From Oceanospirillaceae bacterium (GTDB lineage Bacteria; Pseudomonadota; Gammaproteobacteria; Pseudomonadales; Litoribrevibacteraceae): a stretch of DNA of 64,000 bases. The translations under genes were made by a program, and so were the position numbers. This document shows, in pieces, positions 57,293-64,000 of the stretch; the stretch's first letter is position 1, and every line of letters starts with the position of its first letter. The notes beneath the pieces were generated by a model. It was not told where the DNA came from, made no database searches, and worked only from the letters and a program-made list of their open reading frames with translations. The stretch covers positions 744,001-808,000 of the forward strand of contig JADFAD010000006.1 in the NCBI GenBank assembly GCA_015665455.1. The letters are read 5' to 3'.

Positions 57293-58153
57293 TCAGCTAT
57301 CAGTTTCCATCGCAGCTTTAATCTTTTTCATTGCATTCTTTTCTAATTGGCGAATGCGCTCAGCTGAAACACTGTATTTGTCCGCCAACTCATGTAGCGT
57401 TGCTTTTTCCTCGTTCAACCAGCGCTGCATTAAAATATCTTGGCTACGCTCGTCCAACTGGAGCATAGCTTCATGCAAACGACTCGTAGAGTTTTCTGCC
57501 CAATTCGAGTTTTCTAATAACGCAGCAGGATCAGCACTCTTATCTTCCAAGAAATAAACAGGAGCACTCGGTGCTGACTCATCATCAGCATCCGCCGGCG
57601 CGTCAAATGAGGTATCTACAGAAGATAAACGGCCTTCCATCTCACGAACTACGCGTGGTTCAACGCCTAAATCTTCAGCGACTTGATGAACTTCTTTATG
57701 AGTAAACCAAGACAAGGTTTTCTTAGCACTGCGTAAATTAAAAAACATTTTACGCTGAGCTTTAGTGGTCGCAACTTTCACGATGCGCCAGTTTTTCAAA
57801 ATAAACTCGTGTATCTCTGCTTTAATCCAATGAACAGCAAACGACACCAAACGAACACCGACCGTTGGGTCAAAACGTTTAACTGCCTTCATCAGGCCCA
57901 AATTGCCCTCTTGAATCAAATCAGCTTGAGAAAGGCCGTAGCCAGAGTAACTTCTTGCGATATGAACAACAAAACGCAAGTGCGACATTACTAACTGACG
58001 CGCTGCCTCTAGGTCATTCTCATAGTGCAGACGCTCAGCTAACTTACGCTCTTCTTCGATTGATAAAACCGGAATCGCGCTTACCGATGAAATATATGCT
58101 TCCAGATTTGCACCCGGTGTCGTCATATCTACGGCCAGTAACTGTTTACTCAT
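57293..58153 (-). CDS. rpoH: RNA polymerase sigma-32 factor (heat shock)
   Basis: Alternative sigma factor directing heat-shock genes. Region 2 holds [19 protein letters not shown] and the RpoH box QRKMFFNLR; region 4 has the helix-turn-helix [47 protein letters not shown] matches the Pseudomonas N-terminus. Length 286 is normal. It follows ftsX, as in E. coli and Pseudomonas, but has its own promoter. Confidence 0.97.
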   Translation of the reverse strand: MSKQLLAVDMTTPGANLEAYISSVSAIPVLSIEEERKLAERLHYENDLEAARQLVMSHLRFVVHIARSYSGYGLSQADLIQEGNLGLMKAVKRFDPTVGVRLVSFAVHWIKAEIHEFILKNWRIVKVATTKAQRKMFFNLRSAKKTLSWFTHKEVHQVAEDLGVEPRVVREMEGRLSSVDTSFDAPADADDESAPSAPVYFLEDKSADPAALLENSNWAENSTSRLHEAMLQLDERSQDILMQRWLNEEKATLHELADKYSVSAERIRQLEKNAMKKIKAAMETDS

Positions 58154-58239
58154 AAAAATCCCATATTCATTATTGTCTCTGGATTGGACTCATCTATCAG
58201 TGGAAAGTTCCATCGACCACTGCGATCCAACCAGCATTC

Positions 58240-58267
58240 AATATAACCTTTTTGAAGTCTTATTCAA
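58240..58267 (-). promoter_or_regulatory. Sigma70-type promoter of rpoH
   Basis: Minus-strand TTGAAT (58267-58262), 16-base spacer, TATATT (58245-58240), about 86 bases before the rpoH ATG. It starts only 22 bases after the ftsX stop. Confidence 0.65.
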
Positions 58268-58289
58268 GAGCGGCTTAGCAGAAAATAGA

Positions 58290-59474
58290 CTATTCAGGCT
58301 CTATCTCTCCGAGATGCCGATAAACTGCTAACCAAGCACCAAGTACGGACATCAAAATAGAGAAAGCGAAGAGCCAAAAAAGATCAATCAAGCCGAAATA
58401 TGTAATGGCGACATCAGATGAATAAAACGATAATAAATCACTTACGATTGGGGATAACCAAGCGCTTATTAAAACCAAACACCCTGTGGCTATCAATGCA
58501 CCGATAACACCATACCAGAAGCCACTATAGAGAAAAGGCAGACGAATGAAACTGTCTGTTCCACCCACCAACTTAATCACCACAATCTCTTGTCGGCGAT
58601 TTTCAATCTCTAAACGAATGGAATTACTGATAGCCAGCACGGCCGCCAAAGCCAACAAAAAACCAATCAACCAAGCAAATCGTTCAGCTAACGTTACATA
58701 GCCAATCAAGCGTTCAACCCACTCTAGATCTAAAGAAACGTCATCCACACCCGAGAGCAGCCCGATTCTATTCGCCATTTGATCTAATACGAATTTCTGA
58801 TTATCTAAATCCGTCGACACAGGTACAACTTCAATCACTGCAGGTAAAGGATTTGCATCAAATAAAGACAAGAGGTCGGAGCCGGCAAACGATTTAAACT
58901 CCGTAAGCCCCTCTTCAGGCGTTATTAAACGAACTTTTGAAACCCCGTTTACTGCTTGAATATCTTTCTCTAATTGCACAATGTCAGCGTTGTTTAATCC
59001 CACATCCAAATACACAGATATAGATAACTGATCTTGCCAACCGGACGACAACTGCTGAAGATTAGATACAACGAGCAGTAGAAGCATCGGCAAAGTCAAT
59101 GATACCGCGACTAAAGATGCGGTCATCAAACTGGCAAGACGGGACTGCTTAATTCGAGCCAAACTGGATTTAAGGCATTCACGATGGTGAACCGTCAACG
59201 GCACCCAATTCGAAAAGCGAGCGCTAAGACCTTCCCCTTTAGGTGTACCTGCTCGAGGTCTTTTTGGGGACTTAACTTTAGAGTCTTTTTTTGCATTTGA
59301 AGCAATAGGCTCAGATGCACTCGTTGTACCTCTTGATCCTGCGCCCTCTTTAAACGTTGCCCCTTTTCTAATTGAATTGGAATGAGGCTTAGATTGAGCG
59401 GCATTAGATTTCGTTGTACTTGCTTTGGGGGCGTTCGAACGAGTGGCGCCCTTCTTGTTTGAGTCTCTGATCAT
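58290..59474 (-). CDS. ftsX: FtsX, cell-division ABC transporter-like membrane subunit
   Basis: Partner of FtsE in the divisome; regulates septal peptidoglycan hydrolases. About 100 N-terminal residues are Lys/Ser/Ala/Thr-rich and disordered-looking, then TM1 (about 117-140), a periplasmic domain (about 141-270), and three TM helices (about 270-385) with the permease segment AISNSIRLEIENRRQEIVVIKLVGG. At 394 residues it is longer than the roughly 340 usual, because of the cytoplasmic N-terminus. AGGTGA before the ATG overlaps the ftsE stop. Confidence 0.94.
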   Translation of the reverse strand: MIRDSNKKGATRSNAPKASTTKSNAAQSKPHSNSIRKGATFKEGAGSRGTTSASEPIASNAKKDSKVKSPKRPRAGTPKGEGLSARFSNWVPLTVHHRECLKSSLARIKQSRLASLMTASLVAVSLTLPMLLLLVVSNLQQLSSGWQDQLSISVYLDVGLNNADIVQLEKDIQAVNGVSKVRLITPEEGLTEFKSFAGSDLLSLFDANPLPAVIEVVPVSTDLDNQKFVLDQMANRIGLLSGVDDVSLDLEWVERLIGYVTLAERFAWLIGFLLALAAVLAISNSIRLEIENRRQEIVVIKLVGGTDSFIRLPFLYSGFWYGVIGALIATGCLVLISAWLSPIVSDLLSFYSSDVAITYFGLIDLFWLFAFSILMSVLGAWLAVYRHLGEIEPE

Positions 59475-59478
59475 TGAA

Positions 59479-60138
59479 TCACCTAAAACTCACCAATTGA
59501 CCTGCCGCTAATGTCATAACAGGTAATGCCATAGATTGAATCAATTCGTGATCATGGCTGGCAATAAGAACGGTTACTCCGACTTGTTGAAACTCACGAA
59601 ATAAGTTCATGATTTCTCCAGACAATTCAGGATCTAAATTACCTGTTGGTTCATCCGCAAGCAGTAACGCGGGCTTATTTACAACCGCTCGAGCAATACC
59701 AATACGCTGCTGCTCTCCTGTCGACAACGAAACAGGGTTAGACTTTTCTTTATGGAGTAATCCCACTTTATCTAAAGCAGCACGAACGCGCTTACCGATT
59801 TCATGTTCTGTATGGCCAGCAATACGCATAGGTAAGGCCACATTCTCAAACACAGAACGATCAAACAGTAATTGATGATTCTGAAAGACAACGCCGATGT
59901 GTCGTCGATAAAAAGGGATATCCTTACGCGCAAGTTGCGCTATGTTTTGGCCAGCAATATCAACCGTTCCAACGGTTGGAGTTTCCATTCGCATGATTAA
60001 TTTAAGCAAGGTACTTTTACCTGCACCAGAATGCCCCGTCAAAAAGGCCATTTCCCCTCGGTCGATTTGAAAGGAAACATTATTCAGCGCTTCCTGGCCT
60101 GAATCGTAACGCTTAGTCACTTGCTCAAAATTAATCAT
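59479..60138 (-). CDS. ftsE: FtsE, cell-division ATP-binding protein
   Basis: ABC-type ATPase that controls FtsX. MINFEQVTKRYDSGQEALNNV is the usual start. Walker A GHSGAGKSTL near residue 36, signature LSTGEQQRIGIARA near 138 and Walker B LLLADEPTGNLDP are present. Length 219 is normal. It lies nine bases after ftsY and four before ftsX. Confidence 0.97.
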   Translation of the reverse strand: MINFEQVTKRYDSGQEALNNVSFQIDRGEMAFLTGHSGAGKSTLLKLIMRMETPTVGTVDIAGQNIAQLARKDIPFYRRHIGVVFQNHQLLFDRSVFENVALPMRIAGHTEHEIGKRVRAALDKVGLLHKEKSNPVSLSTGEQQRIGIARAVVNKPALLLADEPTGNLDPELSGEIMNLFREFQQVGVTVLIASHDHELIQSMALPVMTLAAGQLVSFR

Positions 60139-60147
60139 TAAATCGCT

Positions 60148-61275
60148 TTATATTTCCAAGTCTTCAAATAAAGCTTCAACAAAATCTTCAGATTTAAAGG
60201 GACGCAAATCATCAATTTGCTCACCAACGCCAATAAAACGAATCGGTAGCCCCAATTGCTTTGCAATAGCGAAAATAACACCACCTTTCGCCGTACCATC
60301 CAATTTCGTTAATGCCACCCCCGTTACACCGACAGCCTTACGGAAATGCTCCGCTTGGTTAAGTGCATTTTGACCTGTCGCAGCATCAAGAACCAACAGC
60401 ACCTCATGAGGGGCCGTTGCATCCAGCTTTTGCATAACGCGGACGACTTTGGATAACTCATCCATAAGGTTACTTTTATTATGAAGTCGCCCAGCAGTAT
60501 CTGCGATGATGATGTCAGTATTACGAGCCTTAGCCGCTTGTACGGCATCAAAAATCACAGATGCACTGTCAGCTCCAGTATGCTGAGCAATCACAGGCAC
60601 ATCATTTCTTTCACCCCACACCTGCAACTGTTCAACCGCTGCAGCGCGAAAAGTATCGCCAGCAGCAAGCATCACACTTTTACCCTGCTGTTGGTAATAT
60701 TTTGCAAGTTTACCAATGGTCGTTGTTTTACCTACACCATTAACACCAACCACTAAAACAACAAAAGGACCATCTTGAACAGAATCTACGTCCAACGGCG
60801 TCTGGCAGGGTTCTAAAATATTGGTTAATTCATTCTGAAGAGACCGTACCAACGCATTGCCATCGGCCATTTCCTGACGCTCAACACGCTGTTCAAGGTT
60901 ATCAATGACCTGTCGAGTAGCGTCAACGCCCACATCAGACATCACCAGTTGCATTTCTAAATCTTCAAACAACTCATCATCAATCTCACGACGGCCAAGC
61001 AACAAAGTGCCAAACCCACTGGACATGGCTTGTCGAGTTTTGGATAGACCCGACTTCATTCGTTTTAAAAAGCGTTGCTTCTCAACCGTCTCGCCTTGAG
61101 TACCTGAGTCATTTTGCTCAACAACTGAATCTGTGTGCTTTTCAAGAGAACCACTGTTCTCAGTGTTTATCGAATCCTGCGCCAAAGCACCGGTCAATTC
61201 TTGTGATTGTTCAGTCTTTTTATCTGACTTTTTGAAACGGCTAAAGAAGCCTTTCTTAGTTTGCTGCTCTGTCAT
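60148..61275 (-). CDS. ftsY: FtsY, signal recognition particle receptor
   Basis: GTPase docking SRP-ribosome complexes to the inner membrane. An acidic, Gln/Glu-rich N-terminal A region (about 1-70) is followed by the N domain and the G domain with P-loop GVNGVGKTTTIGKLA near residue 178, DTFRAAAVEQL, DTAGRLHNKSNLMDEL and TKLDGTAKGG. Length 375 is within the range of the family. First gene of the ftsYEX operon. Confidence 0.97.
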   Translation of the reverse strand: MTEQQTKKGFFSRFKKSDKKTEQSQELTGALAQDSINTENSGSLEKHTDSVVEQNDSGTQGETVEKQRFLKRMKSGLSKTRQAMSSGFGTLLLGRREIDDELFEDLEMQLVMSDVGVDATRQVIDNLEQRVERQEMADGNALVRSLQNELTNILEPCQTPLDVDSVQDGPFVVLVVGVNGVGKTTTIGKLAKYYQQQGKSVMLAAGDTFRAAAVEQLQVWGERNDVPVIAQHTGADSASVIFDAVQAAKARNTDIIIADTAGRLHNKSNLMDELSKVVRVMQKLDATAPHEVLLVLDAATGQNALNQAEHFRKAVGVTGVALTKLDGTAKGGVIFAIAKQLGLPIRFIGVGEQIDDLRPFKSEDFVEALFEDLEI

Positions 61276-61634
61276 TCAAATCTTCTCAATCGACATCTAC
61301 TGGCCCAATTAAAAACTGGACGGAATCAAAGGGTCTATCCTAACATGGCAGAACCAATATTATTAGATAGAATTACGAAGCTAAATCATTCATTAAACTG
61401 GATATAGAAACCATTTATATGACCAGCCAATGGCCAACCCCCAAAAAAACCAAACATAGAACAATGCTACAACTAACGCCAAAACAACTTTGGTTAGTTA
61501 TAATGGTGCTTGTTCCATTAATTTGGTTTCTGCATACGCTATAAAACAATACTTGTATCCCTATTATTAGATACGTTTTCAAGCATAACCTAGACGCTTT
61601 TATCTGCCTCCGCGTTCTTAAGATAGAGACATTC
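61276..61634. other. Divergent intergenic region between ftsY and rsmD
   Basis: About 360 bases. It should hold promoters for ftsYEX and rsmD, but I see no strong consensus pair. The only coding candidate is a 41-codon ORF at 61419-61544, listed separately. No RNA gene recognised. Confidence 0.5.
61419..61544 (+). CDS. Possible 41-residue single-span membrane peptide
   Basis: Found by hand, below usual ORF length limits. It starts MTSQWPTPKKTKHR, a basic polar head, and ends with the hydrophobic stretch LWLVIMVLVPLIWFLHTL, which is long enough for one TM helix with the positive end inside. No good ribosome site is visible, which counts against it. It lies in the same direction as rsmD, 90 bases upstream. 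Confidence 0.35.
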   Translation: MTSQWPTPKKTKHRTMLQLTPKQLWLVIMVLVPLIWFLHTL

Positions 61635-62264
61635 ATGAGTCAAAAAAAATCTCGTTCTAAACCCCAAACAAAATCAAAGAACCAAGGTAACTCAAACCCA
61701 CAAAAAAAAGCATCTGAGTTAAGAATCATCGGCGGGGAATGGCGCAGCCGAAAGGTTTCCTTTTATCCCATGGAAGGACTGCGACCAACGCTAGACAGGG
61801 TTCGTGAAACCGTTTTCAACTGGCTGTTACCCTATATAGAAGGCGCTCAATGCTTAGATTTATTCGCAGGCAGCGGAGCATTAACATTCGAAGCACTTTC
61901 AAGACACGCAGCGTTTGTTCATATTAATGAATTAAACCCAAAGGTAAGATCCACGCTTGAAACTCAATTAACCCTTCTTAAATGCGACACAGAAAGATAC
62001 AACCTAACCGGATTCGACGGCAGTAAACCTAATCTTTTACCAGACACTCGTTTCGATGTGATCTTCTTAGACCCGCCGTTTAGGAAAGATCTACTAGAAA
62101 CCTGTTGTTCAGAGCTTGAAGCGCTCAATATATTTAAACCGAACAGTGTCATCTACATCGAGTCCGAAGCGTCTCTCGAAACACTTCTACTGCCTTCTAA
62201 CTGGCGCTTACAAAAACATAAAAAAGCAGGCCAAACACACTACGGCTTAATTGAGCGAACATAA
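61635..62264 (+). CDS. rsmD: 16S rRNA (guanine966-N2)-methyltransferase
   Basis: Methylates G966 of 16S rRNA. A basic, lysine-rich head of about 28 residues precedes RIIGGEWRSRKVSF and RPTLDRVRETVFNWL; the SAM loop is CLDLFAGSGALTFEALS and the catalytic motif is FLDPPF. Length 209 is slightly above the usual 190-200 because of the basic head. Divergent from ftsY, the classical position of rsmD. Confidence 0.96.
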   Translation: MSQKKSRSKPQTKSKNQGNSNPQKKASELRIIGGEWRSRKVSFYPMEGLRPTLDRVRETVFNWLLPYIEGAQCLDLFAGSGALTFEALSRHAAFVHINELNPKVRSTLETQLTLLKCDTERYNLTGFDGSKPNLLPDTRFDVIFLDPPFRKDLLETCCSELEALNIFKPNSVIYIESEASLETLLLPSNWRLQKHKKAGQTHYGLIERT

Positions 62265-62295
62265 GAGAAAGGCCCAACTAATAGCGGTGGTCTTG

Positions 62296-62892
62296 TTATC
62301 GGCTTGGGTCGTTGTTGTCCATTTGAAAGAGTGAAAAATAACTTAATAAGCTATTCGCCTCCCTTAATTCACCTCCTAATGCCATCGTTCTTGCGACAAC
62401 CTCTACGGTCGAACAACCCCCTTCTTTCTGGCCTTTGCGTAACCGATATTCAAAACCATCCAAAACGGGGTCTTGCTCAACGGGCAAAGATAGAACATCT
62501 AAGCTCTGTAACCATTCACTCTGTCGGTACATCTTTTTTGCTTGCTGCCAAGTGGCGTCGATAATGATGAAGGGTCGACCTTGCCACAAACGCTCAATCC
62601 GCTCAGAAACCACGACCTCATCGTTGGAAACATACGCCTTTGGAAACAACAAAACGGGCGATTGAGCAGCAACTTGGGGATGTTCCGATATTAAGTTTTG
62701 CGCTTTCCTTTGCCAAAAAACAATCGACACTGCACGGCCTAATACTTTCTTCACATGAAAACCACTATTATTCCGTTTAAATGCTTCAGTTGAGTGCGTC
62801 AGCAACAACCACTGCATCTGTGTAGAACACTTAGGTCTCTGCTGACAAATACAATAATTAAGAAGCAGCCTACAACTCGAACAATAAACCAT
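62296..62892 (-). CDS. DTW-domain tRNA-uridine aminocarboxypropyltransferase (TapT-like)
   Basis: DTW/YfiP family: adds the acp group to U47 of tRNAs (acp3U) in E. coli, where the protein is named TapT. The zinc-type cysteines CSSCRLLLNYCIC open the protein, and the family motif is IDATWQQAKKMYRQSEWL near residue 112, with the D-x-T-W core. ATG at 62892 gives about 198 residues; the frame can also begin at a GTG at 62904, and no ribosome site decides. It is convergent with rsmD. Confidence 0.85.
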   Translation of the reverse strand: MVYCSSCRLLLNYCICQQRPKCSTQMQWLLLTHSTEAFKRNNSGFHVKKVLGRAVSIVFWQRKAQNLISEHPQVAAQSPVLLFPKAYVSNDEVVVSERIERLWQGRPFIIIDATWQQAKKMYRQSEWLQSLDVLSLPVEQDPVLDGFEYRLRKGQKEGGCSTVEVVARTMALGGELREANSLLSYFSLFQMDNNDPSR

Positions 62893-63047
62893 TAAATTAA
62901 GCACATATGTTTCAGTTTCATGGACATTTACCTTGCCTTTCGCTTTGAAAACACTACATTATATTGATTGTCATGTGTTGAGGAAAAGACTGAACATCAA
63001 CACCTACCTAAAAATATAATGAATGACAAGAATAACTGGTTCTCTTT

Positions 63048-63069
63048 TTGCTAACTAATTAGTCAACAA
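63048..63069. promoter_or_regulatory. Imperfect 22-bp palindrome upstream of the amino-acid binding protein
   Basis: Core ACTAATTAGT is a perfect palindrome; the flanks TTG...CAA also match, with two mismatched pairs between. It lies 54 bases before the GTG start. It may be an operator. The half AATTAGTCAA also occurs at 49614-49631. Confidence 0.4.
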
Positions 63070-63123
63070 AAGAACATTTAGAAATCCAACGGGAAAACGA
63101 CCTATAACAGGGAGACACACACT

Positions 63124-64000
63124 GTGAGAAAAATTCTTTCAACGGCAATCGTTTCAACTTCACTACTGGTAGCCGCTACCGCTCAAGCAGGCACATTAGC
63201 AGATGTTAAGTCTAAAGGCTTTATGAACTGTGGCGTAAGTACTGGTCTACCAGGCTTCTCCAACACCGACGAAAAAGGTGAGTGGAAAGGTGTTGATGTT
63301 GATACGTGTAAAGCCGTTGCTGCTGCCGTATTTGGCGACGCATCAAAGGTTAAATACGTACCTTTGACAGCAAAAGAGCGCTTCACTGCGTTGCAGTCTG
63401 GCGAGATTGACTTATTAAGCCGTAATACCACATGGACACTAACTCGTGATACAGGCCTAGGTCTTAACTTCGCTGGCGTTAATTATTACGACGGCCAAGG
63501 CTTCATGGTAAGCAAGAAAATCGGCGTTAAAAGTGCCCTAGAACTGGACGGTGCAACGGTCTGTGTTCAAGCTGGTACAACAACAGAGCTAAACCTTGCT
63601 GATTACTTCCGTGCTAATAAAATGTCTTATAAGCCAATTACGTTTGATACATCAGATCAAACTGCAGGCGCATTCGACAACGGCCGTTGCGATGTACTGA
63701 CCAGTGACCAGTCTCAACTTTATGCCCTACGTATCAAGCTGAAAAACCCAGCAGATGCAGAAGTTCTTCCTGAAGTCATTTCAAAAGAGCCTCTAGGTCC
63801 GGTTGTACGTCAAGGTGATGATGAGTGGTTTAACATTGCTAAATGGTCTCTAAATGCAATGATCACAGCTGAAGAGCTGGGTGTAACCCAAGCAAACGTT
63901 GATGATATGACAAAATCTACGAACCCGAACATTCAGCGCCTTCTAGGTGTAACCGGTGAAATGGGTGGCAAGCTGAAAGTCGGTAACGACTGGGCTTATA
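63124..64000 (+). CDS. aapJ: General L-amino-acid ABC transporter periplasmic binding protein, AapJ-like (3' end cut off by window)
   Basis: Solute-binding protein that delivers polar amino acids to an AapQMP-type transporter. Translated by hand from a GTG start with GGGAG nine bases upstream: MRKILSTAIVST begins a Sec signal ending near ATAQA, then GTLADVKSKGFMNCGVSTGLPGF, the typical AapJ mature start with GVDVDTCKAVAAAVFGD. The frame is open to the window end at about 292 codons; the family is about 340 residues, so roughly 50 residues are missing. The aapQMP genes would be expected just outside. Confidence 0.88.
   Translation, partial: MRKILSTAIVSTSLLVAATAQAGTLADVKSKGFMNCGVSTGLPGFSNTDEKGEWKGVDVDTCKAVAAAVFGDASKVKYVPLTAKERFTALQSGEIDLLSRNTTWTLTRDTGLGLNFAGVNYYDGQGFMVSKKIGVKSALELDGATVCVQAGTTTELNLADYFRANKMSYKPITFDTSDQTAGAFDNGRCDVLTSDQSQLYALRIKLKNPADAEVLPEVISKEPLGPVVRQGDDEWFNIAKWSLNAMITAEELGVTQANVDDMTKSTNPNIQRLLGVTGEMGGKLKVGNDWAY

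Noticed and set aside
61415-61636. 73-codon minus-strand ORF in the ftsY-rsmD gap
   Set aside because: Its start overlaps the rsmD start, it is Cys-rich without pattern, and it has no ribosome site. The 41-codon plus-strand ORF overlapping it is more protein-like.

Overview
The window looks like the chromosome of a gammaproteobacterium related to Pseudomonas and to marine Oceanospirillales (Bermanella/Oleispira-like). This is inference from gene content and order. The order pilGHIJK-chpABC, gshB, tonB-like, yqgE, ruvX, pyrB, pilU/pilT, yggS-proC-yggT, metXW, DUF4426, rdgB, hemW, trmB, rpoH, ftsXEY, rsmD follows the Pseudomonas aeruginosa PA0370-PA0420 region closely as I remember it. The base composition is more AT-rich than Pseudomonas. 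I recognise no rRNA, tRNA, prophage, insertion sequence or CRISPR array; almost all of the DNA is core genome.

Layout. 1-7809 (minus): nosR-nosZ-nosD-nosF-nosY-nosL, a nitrous oxide reductase cluster with an FNR/DNR-type box upstream of nosR, cut by the window edge inside nosL. 8072-13616 (minus): tkt-epd-pgk-fba, central carbon metabolism. 13886-17442 (plus): a PhnD-like periplasmic binding protein followed at once by a BarA-like hybrid histidine kinase. 17545-22316 (plus): an ArsR-type regulator fused to a methyltransferase, then metK, ahcY and metF, the activated-methyl cycle. 22456-25406: a small unknown protein, a Na/phosphate cotransporter and rsmE. 25435-39611 (minus): the whole Pil-Chp chemosensory cluster pilG-H-I-J-K-chpA-B-C, including a 2,696-residue ChpA. 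39886-42911 (plus): gshB, a TonB3-like protein, yqgE/algH and ruvX. 42922-44544 (minus): pyrB-pyrI behind a leader peptide and an intrinsic attenuator. 44591-46841 (minus): the twitching ATPases pilT and pilU. 47099-56019 (plus): yggS-proC-yggT, a dynamin-like GTPase, metX-metW, DUF4426, rdgB and hemW. 56041-61275 (minus): trmB, a DUF423 protein, rpoH and ftsY-ftsE-ftsX. 61419-64000: a possible 41-residue membrane peptide, rsmD, a DTW-domain tRNA-modifying enzyme, and the start of an amino-acid ABC binding protein (AapJ-like), cut by the window end.

How the genes work together. Respiration: NosZ reduces N2O in the periplasm, NosR feeds it electrons and NosDFYL mature its copper centre. Type IV pilus twitching: PilT/PilU retract the pilus, Pil-Chp signals to it, and a TonB3-like gene lies between these two loci. 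Sulfur/methyl metabolism: metK, ahcY and metF with a probable SAH/SAM-sensing repressor, plus metXW elsewhere in the window.

The most notable signal the gene track does not show is upstream of pyrB. A consensus promoter is followed by a 24-codon leader ORF with T-rich stretches, whose stop codon lies inside the first arm of a strong intrinsic terminator. That is the architecture of UTP-sensitive pyrBI attenuation in enteric bacteria, here inside a Pseudomonas-like gene neighbourhood. Other points are the palindromes at nosR, the ArsR-methyltransferase gene, metK, ahcY, the dynamin gene and aapJ, and the acidic and repeat-rich linkers of ChpA.
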